From positions 1 through 16,121 of the forward strand of contig JALREG010000020.1 in the NCBI GenBank assembly GCA_023253905.1: a DNA stretch of 16,121 nt, in the 5' to 3' direction. The notes under the pieces are model-generated. The model did no database searches, was not told the DNA's origin, and saw only the letters and a program-made list of their open reading frames with translations. A program made the position numbers and the translations under genes. Shown here in pieces: positions 7,572 to 14,297 of the stretch (positions within the stretch are counted from its first letter, which is position 1; each line of letters opens with the position of its first letter). Source of the DNA: Burkholderiaceae bacterium (GTDB taxonomy: Bacteria; Pseudomonadota; Gammaproteobacteria; Burkholderiales; Burkholderiaceae).

Positions 7572-8336
7572 TCAAAACCTGGCGCGAAAGCGCGCGCCCC
7601 AGTCTTTTCCCGCGATCACATCAAGAAGGGAGTCTGCGTGGGCGGGCGTGCCCTCCGCCAGGCGAACAGCATTCCAGGCGAGCGCCAGCATGCAGGAGAA
7701 AACAGGCGCGCCGCGCCATTGAGGGTACTCGAGCACCGTGGCAAGCGACGGCATGCCGGTTCCGAGCGCGACGATCGCCTGCGCACGATCAGTGGTGAGG
7801 GATTGCAGCGCCACTTGGGTGGCATCGGACCGGATGGCATAAATGGGATGAAACGCTGTGGCATCCGAGCCCACGCGGATGACCTCAACCACCTCGAACC
7901 CGCGGGCCTGCCAGTACTTGATGCTCGCCGCAGTGAGGCTCTCGGAGTAGGGCGACAGGAGTGCGATCCGGCGCGCTGACAGCGCCTCGCAGGCCGCGAC
8001 GACCGAGCGCCCCGCACTCGTCACTGGCCGTCCGAATCGGGTTGAGAGGGCGTTGAAAAGAGAGTCTTCGCGCTCAGCGCCGATGAGGTAAGACGATCCC
8101 GTGCAGGCGGCAGCTATTGCGGCGATCGGTGCATTGGCAAACTGTGCGATGGTGTCGTCCAGTCGCTCGAAATATTCAATCAGCCGGCTTTCCAGTGTGG
8201 GGCATGCGCTCGTCATGCGCGCAACCAGCGGTTCGACGCCGCGCGGCATCAGTGCGGCGAATTCGATCTCTGCGGTCGTGTTGGCTTGAGGCGTGAGCAG
8301 ACCAATCAGGCCTTTCGGCGCGTACTGCACGCTCAT
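7572..8336 (-). CDS. Asp/Glu racemase superfamily protein (maleate isomerase/arylmalonate decarboxylase-like)
   Basis: The 254-residue product begins with KGLIGLLTPQANTTAEIEF, the family's carboxylate-binding N terminus with TPxxNTT, and carries the first active-site loop AACTGSS with Cys78. Where maleate isomerases have the second catalytic cysteine (recalled as C-V-Q-M-P-S-L), this protein reads GTGMPSL at 192-198, so the second Cys seems replaced by Gly192; a further Cys215 sits in PVFSCMLALAWN. Arylmalonate decarboxylase shows the mirror arrangement, with only the second Cys. The reaction could be cis-trans isomerisation, decarboxylation or something else on a dicarboxylate. The start overlaps the upstream peptidase stop by ATGA and has AAGGA 5 nt before ATG, so the two proteins are probably co-translated. 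Confidence 0.85.
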   Translation of the reverse strand: MSVQYAPKGLIGLLTPQANTTAEIEFAALMPRGVEPLVARMTSACPTLESRLIEYFERLDDTIAQFANAPIAAIAAACTGSSYLIGAEREDSLFNALSTRFGRPVTSAGRSVVAACEALSARRIALLSPYSESLTAASIKYWQARGFEVVEVIRVGSDATAFHPIYAIRSDATQVALQSLTTDRAQAIVALGTGMPSLATVLEYPQWRGAPVFSCMLALAWNAVRLAEGTPAHADSLLDVIAGKDWGARFRARF

Positions 8337-9088
8337 GTTGATCCTTCAGTAGAAAGGGGAGGCTGGACCAGGGGAGGCTGGGCCAATACGCAGGCAATGG
8401 CTGCCTCCAGGGCGGCCACCTGGACCTCGAGGGAGCGTGCCGGGGTTTGCGCACTGAAGGAGCGCGGGGCATCGTCACGGTCGGCGCTACGCTCGCGCTC
8501 GCTTCGACGCTGCTCGGGGAGAATGGGGAGGTGGATGAAACCGCCCGGGACAAGCCCGTGGCGCAGCCGATGCATCAGGCCGTAAAAGAGATCATTGCAA
8601 ACAAAGGTGCCCGCGCTGTTCGAAAGCGAAACCGGATGCCCATCAGCCTGCAGGGAATTCAGCATCGCCCGGAGCGGCAGTCGGCTGGGATAGGCATAGG
8701 GGCCGGATGCGTCCACCGGTTCATCAATCGGCTGGCGACCGTTGTTATCGGCGATCCGCGCATCACGCACATTAAGTGCGACGCGCTCGATCGTGATGTC
8801 GGGTCGCCCCTCCGCCTGGCCGAGGCTAATCACCAGATCAGGAGACAGCGCGTCGATGAGGCGATTGACTTCGTCAATGCAGCGCCCGAAGCAACAGGGC
8901 ACCTGCGCTGCAATCACCTGAAGCGACCCCGAAAGGTCGGCGCTGCCGATCAGCCTGCCATCGAGGGCGCGCGCAACCTCCCAGGAGACGTTGAGCACAT
9001 GCCCGTCAAACGGTTCGAATCCGGTGACCAGCACTCGGCCTGAAGGCGTGCGAGCCGGAGGATTCCGTAATTTCAGCTTTGGGGCCAT
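8333..9088 (-). CDS. pcp: Pyroglutamyl-peptidase I-like cysteine peptidase (peptidase C15) with extended C terminus
   Basis: The family fold is clear: RVLVTGFEPFDGHVLNVSWE at about 18-37, GRPDITIERVALN with E101, SAGTFVCNDLFYGLMH with nucleophile C164, and GGFIHLPILPEQ with H186, completing the Glu-Cys-His triad. Usual enzymes are about 215 residues; this one is 251. The excess is a charged insert after PEQ (about 194-216, rich in R, E, S and D) and a QPPL-repeat tail. Canonical members remove N-terminal pyroglutamate from peptides. Location between an aldolase and a racemase-family gene, with translational overlap to the latter, suggests hydrolysis of a small lactam or cyclic amide rather than a peptide (inference). 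An AGGA lies 7 nt before the ATG. Symbol given by family only. Confidence 0.88.
   Translation of the reverse strand: MAPKLKLRNPPARTPSGRVLVTGFEPFDGHVLNVSWEVARALDGRLIGSADLSGSLQVIAAQVPCCFGRCIDEVNRLIDALSPDLVISLGQAEGRPDITIERVALNVRDARIADNNGRQPIDEPVDASGPYAYPSRLPLRAMLNSLQADGHPVSLSNSAGTFVCNDLFYGLMHRLRHGLVPGGFIHLPILPEQRRSERERSADRDDAPRSFSAQTPARSLEVQVAALEAAIACVLAQPPLVQPPLSTEGST
8356..8385. repeat. Two-copy 15-bp tandem repeat in the pcp-like 3' end
   Basis: The 15-mer at 8356-8370 (GGGGAGGCTGGACCA) is followed directly by GGGGAGGCTGGGCCA at 8371-8385, 14 of 15 identical. In the minus-strand reading frame it encodes a doubled QPPL-type pentapeptide shortly before the stop of the peptidase-like gene. Confidence 0.85.
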
Positions 9089-9183
9089 CCTTTTGTCCTG
9101 ATCACTGAGGCATCTTCAGACAAACCGCAGAAGAGTTCGATGAGAAGCGCTAGCGCGGACGGTCTGCGCACGGACGCCCTCGA

Positions 9184-9209
9184 TGAACCCGCTTGAGGCA
9201 GCGGGTTCA
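9184..9209. other. Perfect 10-bp hairpin in the gap between aldolase and peptidase genes
   Basis: Bases 9184-9193 (TGAACCCGCT) and 9200-9209 (AGCGGGTTCA) are exact reverse complements around a 6-nt loop. It lies about 60 nt beyond the aldolase stop and 95 nt before the pcp-like start on the minus strand. No T-run follows on either strand, so it is not a classical intrinsic terminator. It could protect the 3' end of the upstream transcript, help termination, or bind a protein. The rest of the 180-nt gap (9089-9268) shows nothing I can name. Confidence 0.7.
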
Positions 9210-9268
9210 CCCGCACACGGTGAGCCGGATCGCCAACACCTGAATGCGCGCGGACCTGGAGTGCGCGG

Positions 9269-9982
9269 TTAGCTTGCGGGGGCGAACCGGGCCTTCCAGA
9301 GCCCCCAGGGACGATCGATCACCGCACGGTTGGTGGCTTCCGACAGTGCGGCCTCGTCATCGTCCAGATAAGTGACCTCTCCGCCAAGGGCCATCGTGCG
9401 GCTCTGAAGCTCGGCATTGTTCTGGGTGTAAACCGCCCGAAACACAGCGACCGGTATGGTCTGGCCGACGCTGCAGAAGCCATGACCACGCATCAGGACC
9501 ACGGTATCACCGGCCAGCACGTCGGCAAGCGCGGAACCCTGCTCGACGTTACGGATCAGCATGTCGGTGGCGCCGAAGCGCTCTCGGATTTCAAAGACCG
9601 AGACCCCGTTTCGCAGAAAGCTGCCCATATGGCAGATCGGACGCAGCCGGGCCGACGAGCTTGAAAACGGCACTACCGAAGGCGCATGGCTGTGCACCAC
9701 GGCGTTCACATCGGGGCGCTTACGGAGAATCTCGCCGTGGATGAAACGCTCGAGGTAGGGCTTGCGCGGGTCACCCGCCACCGGCGTGCCATCGAGCTCA
9801 AACGTCATGATGTCGTCCCGCGTGACCAGCTCGGGCGCAAGCGAGCGCGACAGCAGAAAGCGATCAGAGCGGTCAGGGTGACGAACGCTGATGTGGCCAA
9901 AGCCATCAACAATGCCGAGGCCCGCCAGGATCCGATTGGCGGCGACGAGGTCGTCAAGCAGGGCAGAAAGGCTGTTGCTCAT
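9269..9982 (-). CDS. Class II aldolase/adducin family protein
   Basis: The 237-residue product has the zinc-site pattern of the family: a glutamate in LERFIHGEI (E78), the HSHAP pair H97 and H99, and H167 in MRGHGFC. DGFGHISVRHP at 26-36 is the typical phosphate/substrate loop region, though the Asn usual before H is missing (FGHIS). Family members include fuculose- and rhamnulose-phosphate aldolases, ribulose-phosphate 4-epimerase and decarboxylases or hydratases of aromatic-derived acids, so the reaction is open. The gene starts 11 nt after the stop of the upstream binding-protein gene, and so probably shares its transcript. The ATG at 9982 has only a weak GAG upstream, which fits reinitiation after the preceding stop. 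Confidence 0.9.
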   Translation of the reverse strand: MSNSLSALLDDLVAANRILAGLGIVDGFGHISVRHPDRSDRFLLSRSLAPELVTRDDIMTFELDGTPVAGDPRKPYLERFIHGEILRKRPDVNAVVHSHAPSVVPFSSSSARLRPICHMGSFLRNGVSVFEIRERFGATDMLIRNVEQGSALADVLAGDTVVLMRGHGFCSVGQTIPVAVFRAVYTQNNAELQSRTMALGGEVTYLDDDEAALSEATNRAVIDRPWGLWKARFAPAS

Positions 9983-9993
9983 GGGCGAAGATC

Positions 9994-11019
9994 TCAGCGA
10001 CTGGCTTCGTTGTACCAGGTGGGGTCGTAGTAGGCGGCAAGCCCCTGCATTTTCTTTGCAGGTTTGCCAAATTTCTCTCGGAGTTCAATCACGGTACGCG
10101 TGCCGGTTTCGCTTATCTTTCCGTCGCGCGTGAATCCGGTTTTGGGATGAAGCAGCACGTCATACGAGGTGGCCGCACTTTGCGGGGTGGCACCCTTGAC
10201 TTTGCCGACAAACAGATCGATCGCAGGCTGCTTGTTCGCCGGGTCGTACAGCCAGTTAAGTGCCTCGCGATAGCCGCGAATGTAACCGACCAGGTCGCGG
10301 GCATTTTGCGTGGCCCAGGTCTTTCGAACGCCCGCGACCAGTCCCTGATAGTCGCCCAGCGCCGTGTCAGCATCGGCGAGCACGTTAAAGCCCTGCGTTT
10401 TCGCCATGACTTCGAACGGTGAAATCAGCATGGTGGCGGCATGCTCTTTTTTCAGCAGCGATTGATATCGCTGCAGCACCCCGCCCGCCGCGACCGTGGT
10501 GTAGTCGCGGTCGAGTACCAGGCCGTTTCGTGCCAGGATTTCAAGCAGAACGAAGGCATAGCCAGTGGTAAGCGCGTCGACCGACAACTGTTTGCCTTTC
10601 AACTCGGCGAGGCTGCGAACCTCGGGCACGCTGGTGAGGCGCAGGAAGCCGTTGTCAGCGCCCATGACTGCGATCAGTTCGCTGGCATCGGCTGCGATTC
10701 CTCCCTGGCCTTCGCGGTACGCGATCAGGTTGTCAATCGCCGTCATCGCGATGTCGAACTTCCCCTCTATCATCCCAGTGAGCTGAAAGCGCGAGTTGGG
10801 CGTGTCAATGGTGTTCACCTTCACGCCGTGTCGGGCAAAGAAGCCCTTCTCCTGCGCGACCCAGATGGGCCAGTTGAAGCCGCCAGGAAACACGATCACG
10901 CTGAGTTCGCGCGGGTTACTCTGAGCGGCTGCGGGCGCCGCGGCAAGAAATGAGACTGCTGTGATGGCCGCAAACCCGAGGGCGGTCAGGCTAGCGAAAA
11001 TTCGGCGGGATAGTGTCAC
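9994..11019 (-). CDS. ABC transporter substrate-binding protein, NMT1/SsuA/TauA-like (NitT/TauT type), exported
   Basis: The 341-residue product starts with an obvious Sec signal: RR in the first six residues, a hydrophobic stretch at about 8-27 and a likely cleavage after AAA at about 32. The mature part opens with ELSVIVFPGGFNWPIWVAQEKGFFARHGVKV, the standard pattern of NMT1-type periplasmic binding proteins, followed by a region for substrate-dependent closure (FDIAMTAIDNLIAYREG, about 90-106). The start is a GTG supported by AGGAG 6 nt upstream. No NitT/TauT permease or ATPase lies in the window, so it either uses components elsewhere or acts as an orphan receptor. It heads a minus-strand unit with the class II aldolase, suggesting its ligand is that unit's substrate (inference). 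It is divergent from the LLM/Liv operon. Confidence 0.92.
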   Translation of the reverse strand: MTLSRRIFASLTALGFAAITAVSFLAAAPAAAQSNPRELSVIVFPGGFNWPIWVAQEKGFFARHGVKVNTIDTPNSRFQLTGMIEGKFDIAMTAIDNLIAYREGQGGIAADASELIAVMGADNGFLRLTSVPEVRSLAELKGKQLSVDALTTGYAFVLLEILARNGLVLDRDYTTVAAGGVLQRYQSLLKKEHAATMLISPFEVMAKTQGFNVLADADTALGDYQGLVAGVRKTWATQNARDLVGYIRGYREALNWLYDPANKQPAIDLFVGKVKGATPQSAATSYDVLLHPKTGFTRDGKISETGTRTVIELREKFGKPAKKMQGLAAYYDPTWYNEASR

Positions 11020-11025
11020 GGGGGT

Positions 11026-11030
11026 CTCCT
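11026..11030 (-). promoter_or_regulatory. Ribosome-binding site fixing the GTG start of the NMT1-like binding protein
   Basis: The minus strand reads AGGAG, six nucleotides and then GTG at 11019. This makes the non-ATG start convincing and places the full signal peptide in the product. Confidence 0.75.
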
Positions 11031-11285
11031 TGAATAAGGTGTGCGGGATCTGAAGCCGGCAGCGTATGAAACACCGGCGGACAAGCTCCTCTGACGCCTA
11101 TTCTGCACGAAGAGTGATGCTTCAAGCGATGCACGGGTTCAATCTGTCCAAGACCTGAGGATCGCTGTGGGATTGACCCCAGCCATCCCGGCCCCGCGTG
11201 ATGATCCTGGAAACATCTCGTGGTGTCCTCGTGTTTGAGGGTAGACTCCGGCCCGGTTCAGGTTGCGCTCACGTCCTTACTTTCG
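11031..11285. promoter_or_regulatory. Divergent control region between the SBP-aldolase unit and the LLM-Liv operon
   Basis: About 250 nt lie between the two divergent units if the LLM gene starts at 11286 (about 200 nt if at 11220). Both promoters should be here. I found a TTGACC at 11173-11178 on the plus strand but no good -10 at 16-18 nt; a short GCCGG/CCGGC inverted pair at about 11055-11078 is too weak to call an operator. No riboswitch-like structure was recognised. Confidence 0.45.
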
Positions 11286-12470
11286 ATGAACTTTGGTCTC
11301 GCCTCCCACCGTCTGTCGAGCGACTCGGCCCCTGACACCGCGCGGGGCGGAATCGAGCTCGGCCTTTTCCTCATGCCGGCCAGCCTGCCGGGGCGGCCGC
11401 TCGCCGATGCGCTCGACTGGAATCATGACGTACTTTGCGCGGCCGATCGCCTGGGCTATTCAGAAGCCTGGGTCGGGCAGCATTTCACGACGCCCTGGGA
11501 GCCCATCGCGTCGCCTCAGCAGGTGATCGCGCGGGCCCTGGGGCATACCTCGCAGATCCGCCTCGGTACTGGGGTTGAGGTGCTCTACAACTCGCATCCG
11601 GTCAGGCTGGCGCTCGAACTCGCGCAACTGGACCATCTTGCACGCGGACGCCTGATGTTCGGCTTCGGGTCAGGCGGCACCGGCACAGACTTCCAGCTCT
11701 ACGGCGTCGATCCGCGCGCCGATCAGCACACCGCGATGGCGCGCGAGGCGCTCGCCATCATTCTTGATTGCTGGAAATCCGGCGGGCCCGATCGGTTTGA
11801 CGGCCAGTTCTGGCAGGTGCATCGGCCGGCCTATGACGACCGCTACGTCTGGCATATTGAGCCGTATGGCGACCCGCGACCGCGCATCGCATTCGCCGGG
11901 TTCATGCCTCGCTCTGCGTCGATGCGACTGGCGGGTGAGCGCGGCTACATTCCACTGTCTTTCCATGTGGCGCCCGAGCACATGTCGCTCCACTGGCAGG
12001 GCATTTGTGAGGGGGCTGCGCAGTCGGGCCGTACCCCATCGCGTACGAGCTGGCGGCACATCCGCGACATCTACGTTGCCGAATCGGCCGCTGAGGCGCG
12101 GCGTGCTGCGCGCGACGGCTGCATGGGACAGTTCTGGGACCGTCATTTCATGAAAACGATCAGTCGTTCGGGATCCCTGGATCTTTTCAAACGACCCGCT
12201 GCGCCGGCCGATGCCACGGGCGACGCCGCCTCGATGATCGAGCATCGGTCCTGGTACGTCGGCACGCCTGATCAGGTGGTCGATCTGATTCTTGAACACC
12301 ATGAGATAACGGGCGGCTTCGGTACGCTCCTGCAATTGGGCTATGACTACGCTGATCCAGGTTGGCGTGAAGGCTGGATGCGCTCCATGGCGCTGCTTGC
12401 CACTGAGGTGATGCCGACGGTCAACCGCCGCCTGGCCGCTGCGCGCCCTGAAAAAGCGGAGATCAACTGA
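11286..12470 (+). CDS. LLM-class (luciferase-like) flavin-dependent oxidoreductase
   Basis: A TIM-barrel flavin monooxygenase of the luciferase superfamily: IELGLFLMPAS as strand 1, DRLGYSEAWVGQHF as the first helix/strand, IRLGTGVEVLYNSHPVRLALELAQLDHLARGRLMFGFGSGG as the FMN-contacting block, and a C-terminal WYVGTPDQVVDLILEHHEITGGFGTLL typical of limonene-monooxygenase-like members. Such enzymes use reduced FMN from a separate reductase and oxygen. The frame is open from a GTG at 11220 with a weak GGA, but the family fold begins only around 11350, so the ATG at 11286 (394 residues) is preferred; neither start has a strong RBS. The permease gene begins 25-34 nt downstream, so the enzyme leads the importer operon. 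The substrate is presumably imported by it (inference). No flavin reductase is visible. Confidence 0.9.
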   Translation: MNFGLASHRLSSDSAPDTARGGIELGLFLMPASLPGRPLADALDWNHDVLCAADRLGYSEAWVGQHFTTPWEPIASPQQVIARALGHTSQIRLGTGVEVLYNSHPVRLALELAQLDHLARGRLMFGFGSGGTGTDFQLYGVDPRADQHTAMAREALAIILDCWKSGGPDRFDGQFWQVHRPAYDDRYVWHIEPYGDPRPRIAFAGFMPRSASMRLAGERGYIPLSFHVAPEHMSLHWQGICEGAAQSGRTPSRTSWRHIRDIYVAESAAEARRAARDGCMGQFWDRHFMKTISRSGSLDLFKRPAAPADATGDAASMIEHRSWYVGTPDQVVDLILEHHEITGGFGTLLQLGYDYADPGWREGWMRSMALLATEVMPTVNRRLAAARPEKAEIN

Positions 12471-12504
12471 TGCGACATGCGGCGGTTGCTTTCGGGTGGC
12501 GTGC

Positions 12505-13419
12505 ATGCTGCTGATTCAGCAACTCATTAACGGCCTGATGCTGGGTGGCATTCTGGCCTTCGTTGCGGTGGCCTTCACGCTCACCATCGGCATGCTCAAT
12601 TTTCTGAACTTCACCATTCCCGCGCTTTTTATGGTGGCGGCGATGCTGGGTTGGGCGTTGCTCACGCCTGGAGCCCATCCACTTGCGCTGGGCCTGCACT
12701 GGCTGCCCGCGCTCGCAATCGGCGTTTTGGCGGCGGTGCTGGCGTCGCTCCTCATCGAGCGCTTCACGTATCGCTACATGAAAACCCGCTACGGCGATGC
12801 CACTGAGCATGCGTTACCGCTGGTGAGTTCGCTCGGGTTTCTGATCGTGTTCGAGCACCTTGCGATGAGCCTCTGGGGAGGTGACCCGCAGCGGTTCGAA
12901 CTGCCCTTTCGAAACATGGATCTGACGATCGCAGGCTTTGTCATTGGGCTGCCGCAACTCTTTGCGCTGTTCCTCGCCATTGCTCTGGTGGCGGCTCTCC
13001 AGACACTGCTGTCGCGCACCCGCATCGGGCGGGCGCTTCGCGCGATCGCAGAGAACCCGGACGCTGCCACGCTGATGGGCGTCGAGGTTCAACGCCTGGT
13101 ACCGCTGGTGTTCGTGATCACGGGTGTCCTGTCAGCGCTCGCAGGTATTCTGTATGCGGTGAGCTACGGAACGGTCACACCGTTCATGGGCGACGCCATT
13201 GCGACCGATGCCATCGCGGGGATGGTGCTGGGCGGGTTGGGCAATGTCTGGGGGGCGATCGCAGGCGGTCTTCTGGTGGGGCTGGTGAAGGTCTTGGCCA
13301 TCAGCTTTTTCGGCGCTGAAATCGAGAAGATTCCCGTCTGGGGGCTGCTGCTTGTCATCCTGGTGTTCAGGCCCTCGGGACTGTTCGGCGCGTCGCGAAT
13401 CGGCAAAGGCAAATTCTGA
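12505..13419 (+). CDS. livH: Branched-chain-amino-acid-type (HAAT) ABC importer permease, LivH-like
   Basis: A roughly 304-residue polytopic protein with at least eight hydrophobic segments, beginning LLIQQLINGLMLGGILAFVAVAFTLTIGMLNFLNF, the LivH N-terminal pattern. The coupling region R.GRALRAIAENPDAATLMGV at about 170-190 of the product is the classic EAA-type loop that contacts the ATPases. Near the first loop the usual NFAHG(E/D) is replaced by NFTIPAL, a divergence also seen in the partner permease. The start is taken at ATG 12505, 5 nt after GGGTGG; a GTG at 12496 in the same frame is an alternative. The stop overlaps the next start in TGATG. It forms the membrane channel with the LivM-like protein. 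Confidence 0.93.
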   Translation: MLLIQQLINGLMLGGILAFVAVAFTLTIGMLNFLNFTIPALFMVAAMLGWALLTPGAHPLALGLHWLPALAIGVLAAVLASLLIERFTYRYMKTRYGDATEHALPLVSSLGFLIVFEHLAMSLWGGDPQRFELPFRNMDLTIAGFVIGLPQLFALFLAIALVAALQTLLSRTRIGRALRAIAENPDAATLMGVEVQRLVPLVFVITGVLSALAGILYAVSYGTVTPFMGDAIATDAIAGMVLGGLGNVWGAIAGGLLVGLVKVLAISFFGAEIEKIPVWGLLLVILVFRPSGLFGASRIGKGKF

Positions 13420-14297
13420 TGAGCGGCTATCTCGAGGGACTGATCGCCGTCCTCTCCATCAATATCATCATCGCCTACTCGGTCTATCTGCCCGCGGCGG
13501 CAGGTCTCCTCAACCTCGGTTCCGCGGGCTTTGTACTGCTGGGCGCCTACACAGCGGGTGCGCTCACGTCGCTACACGGGCTGCCGCTTTGGGTCGCGGT
13601 GCCCTCGGGGGGGCTCCTTGCTGCGCTGATCGCGTTTGCGGTGTCGTTTCCCATTCTCCGCACCCGCGGGGTTTACATGGTGCTTGCGACGTTCGCATTC
13701 GCCGAGGTGGTGGGGGGCGTGCTCCTCAACTGGCCGGGATTGGGGGGTGCGGCGGGGCTGTCGGTCATCGCCTGGCCTGGGCTGGGCGCGGTCGTGGCCG
13801 TCACGGTTGCGGTGGTGGCTGGCGCGGCATGGCTCATGTCCACCCGGTTCGGACTGTCGGTTCGCGCCATCCATGACGATGAAAGCGTTGCCCGCCTGTT
13901 CGGTGTCGATCTTCGTGCCACGCAGGTTGCTGCGTTCACCCTGGGTGGATTTGTGGGTGGGGTGGGCGGTGCGCTTCTTGTTCACCAGTTCAACTTCATC
14001 GATGTGCAGGGAACCGGTGTGCTGTTCAGCATTTATGTGCTGCTGTATGTGTTGATGGGCGGCACGCAGACGGTGTGGGGGCCGGTCTCGGGTGCGCTGT
14101 TCTTTACGCTCGTACCGGAACTGCTCCGCTATCTCGCGTCGCTTGATCCCTCTCTCAAGCCGCTTGAGTCGGGGCGGTTCATCGTGTTTGGTGTTGCGGT
14201 GGTGCTCCTCATGATCTGGCGGCCGCAGGGGCTCATCACTCGAACCATGATCGAGCGCCTGATGGGTCGCTCAGCAGGAGGAGCGCAGCGTGGCTGA
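13419..14297 (+). CDS. livM: HAAT ABC importer permease, LivM-like
   Basis: The 292-residue product shows multiple membrane segments and the LivM hallmarks: PAAAGLLNLGSAGFVLLGAYTAG near residues 24-46 (equivalent to the slGhaaFfgiGAYt block), PILRTRGVYMVLATFAFAEV at about 75-94, and the cytoplasmic coupling helix TRFGLSVRAIHDDESVARLFGVD at about 141-163. It shares one base with the upstream stop and overlaps the downstream ATPase start by 8 bp, so translation is coupled on both sides. It lacks the long N-terminal extension of enterobacterial LivM (over 400 residues) and matches the short form usual in betaproteobacterial catabolic clusters. Symbol by family; the substrate need not be an amino acid. 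Confidence 0.93.
   Translation: MSGYLEGLIAVLSINIIIAYSVYLPAAAGLLNLGSAGFVLLGAYTAGALTSLHGLPLWVAVPSGGLLAALIAFAVSFPILRTRGVYMVLATFAFAEVVGGVLLNWPGLGGAAGLSVIAWPGLGAVVAVTVAVVAGAAWLMSTRFGLSVRAIHDDESVARLFGVDLRATQVAAFTLGGFVGGVGGALLVHQFNFIDVQGTGVLFSIYVLLYVLMGGTQTVWGPVSGALFFTLVPELLRYLASLDPSLKPLESGRFIVFGVAVVLLMIWRPQGLITRTMIERLMGRSAGGAQRG
14276..14281 (+). promoter_or_regulatory. Strong ribosome-binding site for the LivG-like GTG start
   Basis: AGGAGG lies 8 nt before GTG 14290, inside the end of the LivM-like gene. It supports the GTG start and an 8-bp overlap of the two genes. Confidence 0.8.

Noticed and set aside
6229..8336. A complete nicotinate (nic) pathway
   Set aside because: There is a Mo hydroxylase, a flavin hydroxylase and a maleate-isomerase relative, but no 2,5-dihydroxypyridine dioxygenase, deformylase or maleamate amidase is seen, and the genes lie in different transcription units.
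11173..11201. A sigma-70 promoter with TTGACC as -35 for the LLM-Liv operon
   Set aside because: At 16-18 nt spacing only GCGTGA-like sequence follows, which is a poor -10 box.
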